Shown piece by piece: positions 1-6,803 of a stretch of DNA of 6,929 bases (the first letter of the stretch is position 1; every line of letters starts with the position of its first letter). Source of the stretch: Clostridiales bacterium (GTDB taxonomy: Bacteria > Bacillota > Clostridia > Peptostreptococcales > Anaerovoracaceae); NCBI GenBank assembly GCA_012735285.1, contig JAAYHT010000049.1, positions 1 through 6,929 of the forward strand, given 5' to 3'. The notes under the pieces were generated by a model. It worked only from the letters and a program-made list of their open reading frames with translations. It was not told where the DNA came from and did not search any database. Made by a program: the position numbers and the translations under genes.

Positions 1-1
1 A

Positions 2-220
2 TTAGGGTACTTAGTAGGAATATTTGCTAGATTTATATGTGTATTTCTATCGGGGCTTATTTTCTTCGGTGAATATGCTCCAGAAGGTTTTAACCCATTC
101 TCTTGGTCACTTTATTACAATATAATTTATATCGGATCTGAAGGAATTCTTACATTTATAATTCTAGTTCTTCCACCAATCCGCAAATCATTTGTGAGGC
201 TTAAATCCCAAATAAGTTAA
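2..220 (+). CDS. thiT: ThiT-like ECF transporter S component, C-terminal part
   Basis: This is the 3' end of a gene that begins before the window; 72 residues and a TAA stop are visible. ThiT proteins are small integral membrane S components that bind thiamine and dock on the shared EcfAA'T module for ATP-driven uptake. The visible part shows two hydrophobic segments (about residues 3-23 and 36-58) joined by a GEYAPEGFNP-type loop (residues 23-32), followed by a short basic tail; loop, order and ending all match the end of ThiT. Alignment from memory to Lactococcus lactis ThiT places V14, F22, W35 and N40 at the ligand-contact positions His125, Trp133, Tyr146 and Asn151, so only the Asn is kept (see findings). 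It converges on the redox operon, with no functional link evident. Family call fairly sure; substrate less so. Confidence 0.8.
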   Translation, partial: LGYLVGIFARFICVFLSGLIFFGEYAPEGFNPFSWSLYYNIIYIGSEGILTFIILVLPPIRKSFVRLKSQIS

Positions 221-221
221 C

Positions 222-245
222 AGCCAGTGCCCGTAAGCACTGGCT
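222..245. terminator. Hairpin after thiT-like gene (9-bp stem)
   Basis: AGCCAGTGC and GCACTGGCT form a perfect 9-bp stem around a 6-base loop, starting one base after the stop codon of the ThiT-like gene. It is followed on the + strand by alternating AT rather than a clean T run, so it is a weak intrinsic terminator by itself and may act together with the second hairpin. Confidence 0.55.
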
Positions 246-255
246 ATATATATAA

Positions 256-286
256 CAAATAGCCACAGACACACTGTGGCTATTTG
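256..286. terminator. Bidirectional terminator hairpin between convergent genes
   Basis: CAAATAGCCACAG and CTGTGGCTATTTG form a perfect 13-bp stem with a 5-base ACACA loop. It lies 9 bases past the stop codon of the minus-strand fusion gene and 35 bases past the stop of the + strand ThiT-like gene. The stem ends in A/T pairs and AT-rich sequence follows on both sides, so a U-rich transcript end is produced in either direction. This fits a shared terminator for the two convergent transcription units. Confidence 0.75.
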
Positions 287-295
287 ATTATATTA

Positions 296-3200
296 CTAAG
301 CTTTTTTAATTCTTACTGCTGAAACCTTATACTCAGGAATCTTTGAAGATGGATCCAATGCATGGTTTGTCAAGCTGTTGGCAGATCCGCTTACAAAGTG
401 GAAGGGCATAAATACTACACCTTCTTTTATACTATCTGTCACAATAGCTTCAATAGTAACAGTTCCGCGTCTTGACTCGACTACAACCATATCTTTATCA
501 CAGATTCCAAGCTTTTCAGCATCGTTAGGATGAATCTCAATGAAGGATTTTTCACTTAACTTATTTATTCCTTCACTCTTTCCTGTCATGCTGCTTCCTT
601 GATAGTGATATAATACTCGACCTGTAGTCAGAAGCAATGGATAATCATCATCTGGTAACTCAGCTGGTTTATCATAATCTGTAGGTACTAGCAGCGCCTT
701 ATCTCCTCTTGCAAATTTGTCAGTATGAAGAATCGGAGTTCCTGGATGATCTTCAGACGGACAAGGCCACTGTAATGAACCTAGCTCCTCTAACCTTTCA
801 TATGTAATGCCAGCATATGATGGAGTAAGCTTTCTCATTTCATCAAATATATCTTCTACCGAGCTATAATTATTATTATATCCAAAGCGTTTCATCAGCT
901 CATCGATAATTTCCCAATCAGCTTTTGCCTCTCCAGGAGGATTAACAGCCTTGCGAATCTTCTGAACTCTACGCTCTGTATTTGTAAATGTTCCATCCTT
1001 TTCTGCATAGCTAGCGGCAGGTAGGACTACATCAGCTAACTTAGCTGTCTCTGTCAAGAAGATATCTTGCACAACTAGTAGCTCTAAATCCTTTAACTTC
1101 TTCTCCACATCGCCTAGATGGGGGAATGTCAGCATTGGATCTTCTCCCATGATATACAGGCACTTGATCCTATCATCAATTTCTGTGAGTGTTACTCCAG
1201 GAGTTGTTGGTAAATCGACTCCCCAGGCTTCGCTGAATTTCTTAACAGAATCAGGATCACTTACCTTCTGATAGCCCGGATAGTCTCCGGGTAGTACCCC
1301 CATATCACAAGCACCTTGTACGTTATTTTGACCACGCAGGGGATTAATTCCAGAACCATATTTACCAACCTTACCGCATATAAGTGCTAAGCTGGATAGA
1401 TTTAACACGTTATTGGTTCCGTCAGTAAACTGGGTAATTCCCATTGCATAGTAAATAGGAGAATTTTCTGCTTCTGCATACATTCTTGCTGCTTTGCGTA
1501 TATCTTCTGCATCAACGCCGCAGATTTCAGCAGCTTTCTCTGGTGTATATTCTTTTACCTTGGCTTTAAGTTCTTCAAAGCCCTCAGTCTTATTTTTTAC
1601 ATATTCTTCATCATATAGTCCTTCTTCAATTATTACATTCATCATACTGTTGATGAGAGCAATATTTGTTCCTGGCGCTATCTGTAAGAATATGTCCGCG
1701 TCTTCTGCTAATGGTATTCTCCTAGGATCGATTACTATCAATTTAGCACCTTTACGTACTGCTTGGCCAATCCTCATAGCTAACACAGGATGAGCTGCGG
1801 AGGTATTGGAGCCAATAACTAGGATAGTATCTGCATCCTTGACCTCACTAATAGAATTAGTCATTGCTGCAGAACCTAGCACCTTGCCTAAACCTGTTAC
1901 ACTGCTGCTATGACAAAGTCTTGCGCAATTATCAACATTGTTTGTACCAAAAACAGTACGAACAAATTTCTGGAATATATAGTTTTCCTCGTTAGTTACG
2001 CGGGAACCTGAAGTGCCTGCAAATGCATCAGGTCCATATTTATCTTTAATCTCAGTAACCTTTGATACTATCAAATCTAAAGCTTCATCCCATGTAGCCT
2101 CAACTAACTCGCCGTTCTTACGGATAAGCGGAGTCTTAAGCCTATCAGGGTTATTTATAAAATCATATGCAAATTTTCCCTTTACGCATAATATACCGTT
2201 ATTTGAAGCTCCAAATGCAGGTTCTACTCCTACAACCACATTCCCTCTAGTATGTAACTCAAGCTGACAGCCTACGCTACAGTATGGGCATGTTGTTAAT
2301 GTCTTCTCAGTTTCTAGCGGAACTGGTTTACGCTGAGTTACCTTAGGTAACAATGCACCAGTTGGACATACACTAATACAGTTTCCACATGATATACAGC
2401 CGGACTCTGCGAGAGGTTCGGTCAATGCAGGCTCAACAACAGTATCGAAACCTCTATTAACTAGACCAAGAGCCTCAACACCTACAACCTCACTGCACAT
2501 ACGCACACAAAGGCCACAGAGAATACACCTGTTTGGATCCCTCATAACATATGGGTGATCATCATCAAAATCAACTTCGTTGATATCACCTGATAATCTT
2601 TCAGGTTTAACATCGTATTGGTTTGCGTAGTCAATAAGCTTGCAGTCAAAGAATTTTCCGCAACCACATTCTAAACATCTATTAGCATCCTCTACAGCTT
2701 GCTCAATAGTATATCCAGCTACAATCTCGTCAAAATTATCTTTTCTTTCTTCAGGAGTCAGCATATCCATCTTAGGTCTACACTGTCTCTCTCTGTCTTC
2801 AAATGTTTTTTCGGTAATGTCATCTCTAGTTACGACATAAGGCTTTTTATATCTAATCTTCTTACCATTGAGGTAAGCGTCGACTATGTCTGTTAGTTTA
2901 GTAGCATCGGCTATTGCTTCTACTGCAATAGATATCTTGTCATTACCGCAGTCACCGCCTGCAAAAACTCCTTCAATGCTAGTCATAAAAGTATCTACAT
3001 CATATGCAATACCTTTCTTTCTAGTTAAATCCAAACCTCCAAAAGCTGAACTGTCTACAGCTTGACCTATAGCAAGAATTACATTATCAACATCTAAGAT
3101 CTCTGTCTTGCCTTCTACAGGTACAGGTGCTCTCCTTCCGCTTTCATCAGGTTCACCCAGTTCCATTATCTGAAGTTCAACCTGTTTTACCTTACCATTT

Positions 3201-4366
3201 TCGTCTTTGATGTAGCGCAATGGATTAGTTAAGTTTTTAAATATTACGCCTTCTTCTTCAGCCTCTAATATTTCAATTCTATCTGCAGGCATCTCATCTT
3301 TAGTACGTCTGTAGATGTTGTATACTTTTTTAGCGCCTAATCTAACAGCGGTACGGCATGCGTCCATAGCGGTATTTCCCCCACCTACTATGGCTACGGA
3401 GTCGCCAAGTTCGACCTTTTCCTTTTTAACTACCTTGCGAAGGAAATCTATTCCACCTATTATCCCTTCTGCATCTTCGCCGGGGCAACCCGTACCAGTG
3501 GATAGCCATGCTCCAATACCTATAATTACCGCATCATATTCCTTTCTAATATCTTCGAAGGAAATATCTACGCCAACTTTAGTATTAGGCTTTAGAATTA
3601 CACCCATTTGCTCAATCTGGGCGACCTCTTCATCTATTATTTCTCCAGGTAATCTGTATTCAGGAATACCGTAGCGAAGCATACCGCCAAACTTAGGCAT
3701 TGCTTCAAAAATTGTTATGCTATGTCCCCTTTGACGTAAGAAGTAAGCTGCGGACAATCCAAATGGTCCTCCACCGATGACAGCAACTTTTTTGCCAGTC
3801 TCGGGAGCCACTTCTGGTATAAAGGGGTTGTCTCTTTCCATATCTGCAGCAAAACGCTTCAACCATGCAATTGAAATAGGTTCATCAATTAGCTGTCTTC
3901 TACAGTTATCCTCACAGGGATGAGGACATACTCTTCCTATTGATCCAGGTAGTGGAATCTTCTCTTTAATCAATTTTGCAGCTTCATCGAACTGTCCATT
4001 AGCGATCAAACCTACATAACCTTGACAGTCGGTATTAGCTGGACAATTCAATGTACATGGTGGTCTGCAGTCTCCAATATGGTTTGATAAAAGCAGTTCG
4101 AGATTAGTTTTTCTAGATTCAAAAACTCTCTCAGTGTTTGTTTTGACAACCATATCTGGAGCAATTACGGTAGCGCATGATTTAAGAAGTTTTGGATTAC
4201 CTTCAACTTCAACTACGCAGATACCGCAGGCACCATATATGTCCATCCTCTCATCATGACAGAAAGTAGGGATATATATATCATTTTCTTTAGCAACATC
4301 AAGGATTGTCTGGCCAGGACGCCCATAACATTCCTTTCCGTTGATTGTTATTCTTATCTTATCCAT
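296..4366 (-). CDS. fdhF: NuoG-like/NfnB-like/formate dehydrogenase fusion protein
   Basis: This 1356-residue cytoplasmic redox protein combines modules usually found on separate chains. Residues 1-98 are a NuoG-type [2Fe-2S] domain (C36, C47, C50, C64). Residues 99-505 are a GltD/NfnB module: Fe-S cysteines C100, C104, C108, C147, C151, C155; FAD Rossmann G198-x-G-x-x-G203; NADP(H) Rossmann G328-x-G-x-x-A333 followed by R353-R354; and a third FAD-contact segment GVFAGGD (466-472). A C564-x2-C-x-C-x5-C575 motif follows, then two [4Fe-4S] ferredoxin motifs (C614-C624, C657-C667). Residues 690-1356 are a molybdopterin formate dehydrogenase with its own [4Fe-4S] ligands (C693, C696, C700, C727), K729, catalytic C818-H819 in place of selenocysteine, R1011 in RGQNNVQGACDMG, and a C-terminal cofactor-binding domain. 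No signal peptide or membrane segment is visible. The start is supported by GAGGTG six bases upstream; the gene lies 16 bases after the NuoF-like gene. Predicted role: formate oxidation or CO2 reduction coupled to NADP(H) and, through its partners, NAD(H) and perhaps ferredoxin. Formate specificity is inferred from motifs; the symbol covers only the C-terminal module. Confidence 0.93.
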   Translation of the reverse strand: MDKIRITINGKECYGRPGQTILDVAKENDIYIPTFCHDERMDIYGACGICVVEVEGNPKLLKSCATVIAPDMVVKTNTERVFESRKTNLELLLSNHIGDCRPPCTLNCPANTDCQGYVGLIANGQFDEAAKLIKEKIPLPGSIGRVCPHPCEDNCRRQLIDEPISIAWLKRFAADMERDNPFIPEVAPETGKKVAVIGGGPFGLSAAYFLRQRGHSITIFEAMPKFGGMLRYGIPEYRLPGEIIDEEVAQIEQMGVILKPNTKVGVDISFEDIRKEYDAVIIGIGAWLSTGTGCPGEDAEGIIGGIDFLRKVVKKEKVELGDSVAIVGGGNTAMDACRTAVRLGAKKVYNIYRRTKDEMPADRIEILEAEEEGVIFKNLTNPLRYIKDENGKVKQVELQIMELGEPDESGRRAPVPVEGKTEILDVDNVILAIGQAVDSSAFGGLDLTRKKGIAYDVDTFMTSIEGVFAGGDCGNDKISIAVEAIADATKLTDIVDAYLNGKKIRYKKPYVVTRDDITEKTFEDRERQCRPKMDMLTPEERKDNFDEIVAGYTIEQAVEDANRCLECGCGKFFDCKLIDYANQYDVKPERLSGDINEVDFDDDHPYVMRDPNRCILCGLCVRMCSEVVGVEALGLVNRGFDTVVEPALTEPLAESGCISCGNCISVCPTGALLPKVTQRKPVPLETEKTLTTCPYCSVGCQLELHTRGNVVVGVEPAFGASNNGILCVKGKFAYDFINNPDRLKTPLIRKNGELVEATWDEALDLIVSKVTEIKDKYGPDAFAGTSGSRVTNEENYIFQKFVRTVFGTNNVDNCARLCHSSSVTGLGKVLGSAAMTNSISEVKDADTILVIGSNTSAAHPVLAMRIGQAVRKGAKLIVIDPRRIPLAEDADIFLQIAPGTNIALINSMMNVIIEEGLYDEEYVKNKTEGFEELKAKVKEYTPEKAAEICGVDAEDIRKAARMYAEAENSPIYYAMGITQFTDGTNNVLNLSSLALICGKVGKYGSGINPLRGQNNVQGACDMGVLPGDYPGYQKVSDPDSVKKFSEAWGVDLPTTPGVTLTEIDDRIKCLYIMGEDPMLTFPHLGDVEKKLKDLELLVVQDIFLTETAKLADVVLPAASYAEKDGTFTNTERRVQKIRKAVNPPGEAKADWEIIDELMKRFGYNNNYSSVEDIFDEMRKLTPSYAGITYERLEELGSLQWPCPSEDHPGTPILHTDKFARGDKALLVPTDYDKPAELPDDDYPLLLTTGRVLYHYQGSSMTGKSEGINKLSEKSFIEIHPNDAEKLGICDKDMVVVESRRGTVTIEAIVTDSIKEGVVFMPFHFVSGSANSLTNHALDPSSKIPEYKVSAVRIKKA

Positions 4367-4372
4367 CTAGTT

Positions 4373-4378
4373 CACCTC
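4373..4378 (-). promoter_or_regulatory. Ribosome binding site of the fusion gene
   Basis: GAGGTG on the minus strand lies six bases before the ATG at 4366, within the 16-base gap after the NuoF-like stop. It fixes the start of the 1356-residue protein just before the NuoG-type [2Fe-2S] domain and shows that the domain belongs to this protein rather than to a separate upstream gene. Confidence 0.75.
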
Positions 4379-4382
4379 ACTC

Positions 4383-6137
4383 TTATTCAATGTTTACCGC
4401 ATTAAACCTGCAAACTTCATGGCATTTTCCGCATTTTATACAAAGTTCCTGATCAATCTCATGACGTTCTTTTACTTTGCCTGTAATAGCGTTAGTTGGA
4501 CACTTACGAGCACATAATGTACATCCTGTGCAAGCATCCGTAATGGTAAATGTCAGCAAAGGTTTACAGGATTTAGCTGTACATTTCTTATTGTATATAT
4601 GATCTTCATATTCATTTCTAAAATATCTTATAGTAGTAAGTACGGGGTTAGGTGCAGTCTGACCAAGTCCACACATGGACCCATCCTTTACCTTTACAGC
4701 CAACTCTTCTAATAGTTCTATATCTCCGTCCTTACCCTCACCATTGGTGATTCTCTCTAAAATTTCAAGCATCCTCTTGGTTCCTACGCGGCAGTAAGTG
4801 CACTTTCCGCAGGATTCTTTTCTGGTGAAATCGAGGAAATATCTTGCCATATCAACCATACAGGTGGTTTCATCCATAACTATCATACCGCCAGATCCTA
4901 CAATTGCTCCAGTCTTAGTAATCGATTCATAATCTACTGGTGTATCTGCGAGTTCTGCAGGTATACATCCACCGGAAGGACCACCCATTTGAACCGCTTT
5001 GAAATTCTTGTCGCCCTTAATTCCGCCGCCAATTTTAAATATTACATCTTTTAGTGGCAGTCCCATTGGAACTTCAACTAATCCGCCTTTTTTAACCTTA
5101 CCAGCTAAAGCAAATACTTTTGTTCCTTTGCTTTTTTCTGTTCCCAAAGCAGCGAAGGCCTCTCCTCCGTTAGCAATAATCCAGGGAACATTAGCGAAGG
5201 TTTCCACATTATTAATGTTTGTTGGTTGCTGCCAATAACCTCTCTGTGCAGGGAATGGAGGTTTTAATCTTGGCATACCCCTTTCCCCTTCTATTGAAGC
5301 AATTAATGCAGTTTCTTCACCACATACAAAAGCTCCAGCCCCAGCTTTGATCCTTATATCGAAGCTGAAATCTGTTCCTAAAATGTTTTTGCCTAAGAAT
5401 CCTCTTTCTCTGGCTTGTTGCATTGCCTTTTCGAGCCTTGCAATAGCAAGTGGGTACTCGGCACGTACATATATAACACCTTCGGTAGCTCCCATTGCGT
5501 AACCACCGATAATCATTCCTTCAATCATAGCATGAGGGTCACCCTCCAAAATGCTTCTATCCATAAAGGCACCGGGGTCCCCTTCGTCCGCATTGCATAA
5601 CATATATTTTTGGTCTGCTTCATTCTCCCTAGCTGCATTCCATTTAAACCAGGTCGGGAAGCCTGCTCCTCCCCTTCCCCTAAGACCAGATATCTTTAAC
5701 TCTTCAATTATCTCTTCTGGTGTCATAGAGGTGAGTGCTTTTTTTGTTGCCTCATAGCCACCAACTGCTATGTATTCATCTATATTTTCGGGGTTAATTA
5801 CTCCGCAGTTTCTAAGAACAATTTTCTTTTGGTTGTCTAAAAAAGCTTGGTCACTTTCAGAAATCGCGCATTCTTTTACAGGTTCCCCTCCGACCAAATG
5901 TTTTTCAACAATATCAGCCACAAGTTCAGGCTGAACTTTTACATATCTAACTTGTAAATTATCATTATCATCATATATGTCTACAATCGGTTCTAGGAAA
6001 CATGAACCTATGCAACCAGTTTTATCTACTGTGACATTCTCAATATTTTTTTCTTCAATAATCTTTTTAAATTCTTCAGCTGTTTTCTTAGCACCTGTAG
6101 CTATTCCGCAGCTACCTTGTCCAACTACAATCCTCAT
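4383..6137 (-). CDS. nuoF: NuoF-like FMN/NADH-binding subunit (HydB/HndC type)
   Basis: This 584-residue flavoprotein is the NAD(H)-binding subunit of soluble multi-subunit oxidoreductases. Residues 1-85 form a thioredoxin-like [2Fe-2S] domain with C10, C42 and C46. The core shows the FMN/NADH signatures GLRGRGGAGFPT (151-162), NADEGDPGAFMDR (182-194) and GAGAFVCGEETALIASIEG (266-284). The [4Fe-4S] ligands are C443, C446, C449 and C489 (ESCGKCTYC and MCGLGQTAPNP). A linker pair, C519 and C524 near H513, precedes a C-terminal two-cluster ferredoxin domain (C536/C539/C542/C546 and C566/C569/C572/C576). Respiratory NuoF lacks these N- and C-terminal additions; electron-bifurcating HydB/HndC-type subunits have them, so a bifurcating complex is favoured over complex I. 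Its start overlaps translationally with the NuoE-like gene (6-base gap). It probably accepts or donates electrons at NAD(H) and passes them through the Fe-S chain to the NuoE-like and fusion proteins. Confidence 0.94.
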   Translation of the reverse strand: MRIVVGQGSCGIATGAKKTAEEFKKIIEEKNIENVTVDKTGCIGSCFLEPIVDIYDDNDNLQVRYVKVQPELVADIVEKHLVGGEPVKECAISESDQAFLDNQKKIVLRNCGVINPENIDEYIAVGGYEATKKALTSMTPEEIIEELKISGLRGRGGAGFPTWFKWNAARENEADQKYMLCNADEGDPGAFMDRSILEGDPHAMIEGMIIGGYAMGATEGVIYVRAEYPLAIARLEKAMQQARERGFLGKNILGTDFSFDIRIKAGAGAFVCGEETALIASIEGERGMPRLKPPFPAQRGYWQQPTNINNVETFANVPWIIANGGEAFAALGTEKSKGTKVFALAGKVKKGGLVEVPMGLPLKDVIFKIGGGIKGDKNFKAVQMGGPSGGCIPAELADTPVDYESITKTGAIVGSGGMIVMDETTCMVDMARYFLDFTRKESCGKCTYCRVGTKRMLEILERITNGEGKDGDIELLEELAVKVKDGSMCGLGQTAPNPVLTTIRYFRNEYEDHIYNKKCTAKSCKPLLTFTITDACTGCTLCARKCPTNAITGKVKERHEIDQELCIKCGKCHEVCRFNAVNIE

Positions 6138-6143
6138 TATTCT

Positions 6144-6668
6144 TTACACCTCCTGTACTCTTTTTCTGATTTCACGGAGGGTTTTCTTCACCGTGTCTTT
6201 TGTCAGATTTCCGTAAGTTTCTTCTCCCTCATCGCTGACAACCATCATGACTGGTGCCAAACTACAACATCCTAGACAAGCAACATTATTTAGTGTGAAG
6301 ATGCCATCTTCCGTAGTTTCACCATCACCAATAGATAATTCCTCAGTAATAGCTTCTTCAATTGCATCAGCTCCATTAACATGACATGCCGTACCCTTGC
6401 ACAACATGATCAAATACTTCCCTATAGGGGCAAGACGGAACTGAGTATAGAAAGTTGCTACTCCATATATCTTTGCAGGTTTAACACCTGTTTTTTGGGA
6501 TATATATCTGATAGCATCTATAGGTAAATATCCGTAAATTTCTTGAGTCTTCTGTAAAATTGTGATTAGGCTGCCAGGAACTTTTGCGTATTTCTCCATA
6601 ACAGGAGCAAGTTCGGAAAAGTCAGAGCAATTGCAATCACAATTAAGACTACTGTTTTTGCAAACCAT
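6144..6668 (-). CDS. nuoE: NuoE-like [2Fe-2S] subunit (HydC/HndA type)
   Basis: This 174-residue protein is the 24-kDa-type thioredoxin-fold [2Fe-2S] subunit that partners NuoF-like proteins. The N-terminal helical part (about 20-75) contains the family's PGSLITILQKTQEIYGYLP and GVATFYTQF segments. The cluster ligands are C90-x4-C95 (CKGTACHVNGA) and C131-x3-C135 (CLGCCSLAP), with an extra Cys at 134 that is common in the family. The length is near the usual 155-180. An unusual feature is a cysteine-rich N terminus (C3, C10, C12, C14) ahead of the conserved fold. The ATG is supported by an AGGAGG ribosome binding site 8 bases upstream. It is the first gene of the operon behind a clear promoter, and its last codons contain the ribosome binding site of the NuoF-like gene. 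Probable role: electron relay or branch cluster for the NAD(H)/FMN site, in the cytoplasm. Confidence 0.93.
   Translation of the reverse strand: MVCKNSSLNCDCNCSDFSELAPVMEKYAKVPGSLITILQKTQEIYGYLPIDAIRYISQKTGVKPAKIYGVATFYTQFRLAPIGKYLIMLCKGTACHVNGADAIEEAITEELSIGDGETTEDGIFTLNNVACLGCCSLAPVMMVVSDEGEETYGNLTKDTVKKTLREIRKRVQEV
6147..6154 (-). promoter_or_regulatory. Ribosome binding site of nuoF-like gene inside nuoE-like gene
   Basis: AGGAGGTG on the minus strand forms the last codons of the NuoE-like gene (Q-E-V) immediately before its TAA stop, and precedes the NuoF-like ATG by 9 bases. The overlap suggests translational coupling, which would help keep the two subunits in equal amounts. Confidence 0.8.
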
Positions 6669-6717
6669 ATTTCTATCCTCCTACATTTATATTAATTAAA
6701 TTTTTAAACAACAAAAG

Positions 6718-6736
6718 TGGAATCTGAAAAATTCCA
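6718..6736 (-). other. Small stem-loop at the predicted 5' end of the operon mRNA
   Basis: TGGAAT and ATTCCA form a 6-bp stem with a 7-base loop. It begins about three bases after the predicted transcription start (near 6739). It could be a 5' stabilising hairpin or a dyad for a repressor. The stem is short and may be chance in AT-rich DNA. Confidence 0.3.
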
Positions 6737-6745
6737 TACTGGAGT

Positions 6746-6774
6746 ATTATATCAATTCTTATGGCTAAAAGCAA
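6746..6774 (-). promoter_or_regulatory. Sigma-A-type promoter of the redox operon
   Basis: On the minus strand, TTGCTT (6769-6774) is followed after exactly 17 bases by a perfect TATAAT (6746-6751). The predicted start of transcription is near 6739, giving a leader of about 70 bases to the NuoE-like ATG at 6668. No other equally good promoter was seen in the gap, and the gaps inside the operon are too small for one, so it likely drives all three genes. Confidence 0.8.
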
Positions 6775-6803
6775 TAAAAACTAAGAAAATCAACGGTTGG
6801 ATT

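Noticed and set aside
1860..1915. Selenocysteine codon with SECIS element in the formate dehydrogenase
   Set aside because: The catalytic position is TGT (Cys) and the frame contains no internal TGA.
1494..3674. Several + strand open frames of 65-119 codons inside the fusion gene
   Set aside because: They lie antisense to a protein with continuous conserved motifs, show low-complexity Ser/Pro/Leu-rich translations, and lack recognisable domains or convincing ribosome binding sites.
296..4366. Assembly or frameshift artefact joining separate genes
   Set aside because: The frame is continuous across all module boundaries, no internal ribosome binding site with start codon stands out at the seams, and linker sequences carry their own conserved-looking cysteine motifs.
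4999..6216. Short + strand open frames opposite the NuoF-like gene and the end of the NuoE-like gene
   Set aside because: They are antisense to well-conserved coding sequence and their translations resemble no family; they are explained by codon bias of the real genes.
4383..6668. Part of a respiratory complex I (Nuo) operon
   Set aside because: No membrane subunits or NuoB/C/D/I-like genes are present, and the NuoF-like protein has the extra N- and C-terminal Fe-S domains typical of soluble bifurcating enzymes.
6669..6739. Riboswitch in the operon leader
   Set aside because: The leader is only about 70 bases, very AT-rich, and shows a single 6-bp stem with no recognisable aptamer consensus or attenuator.
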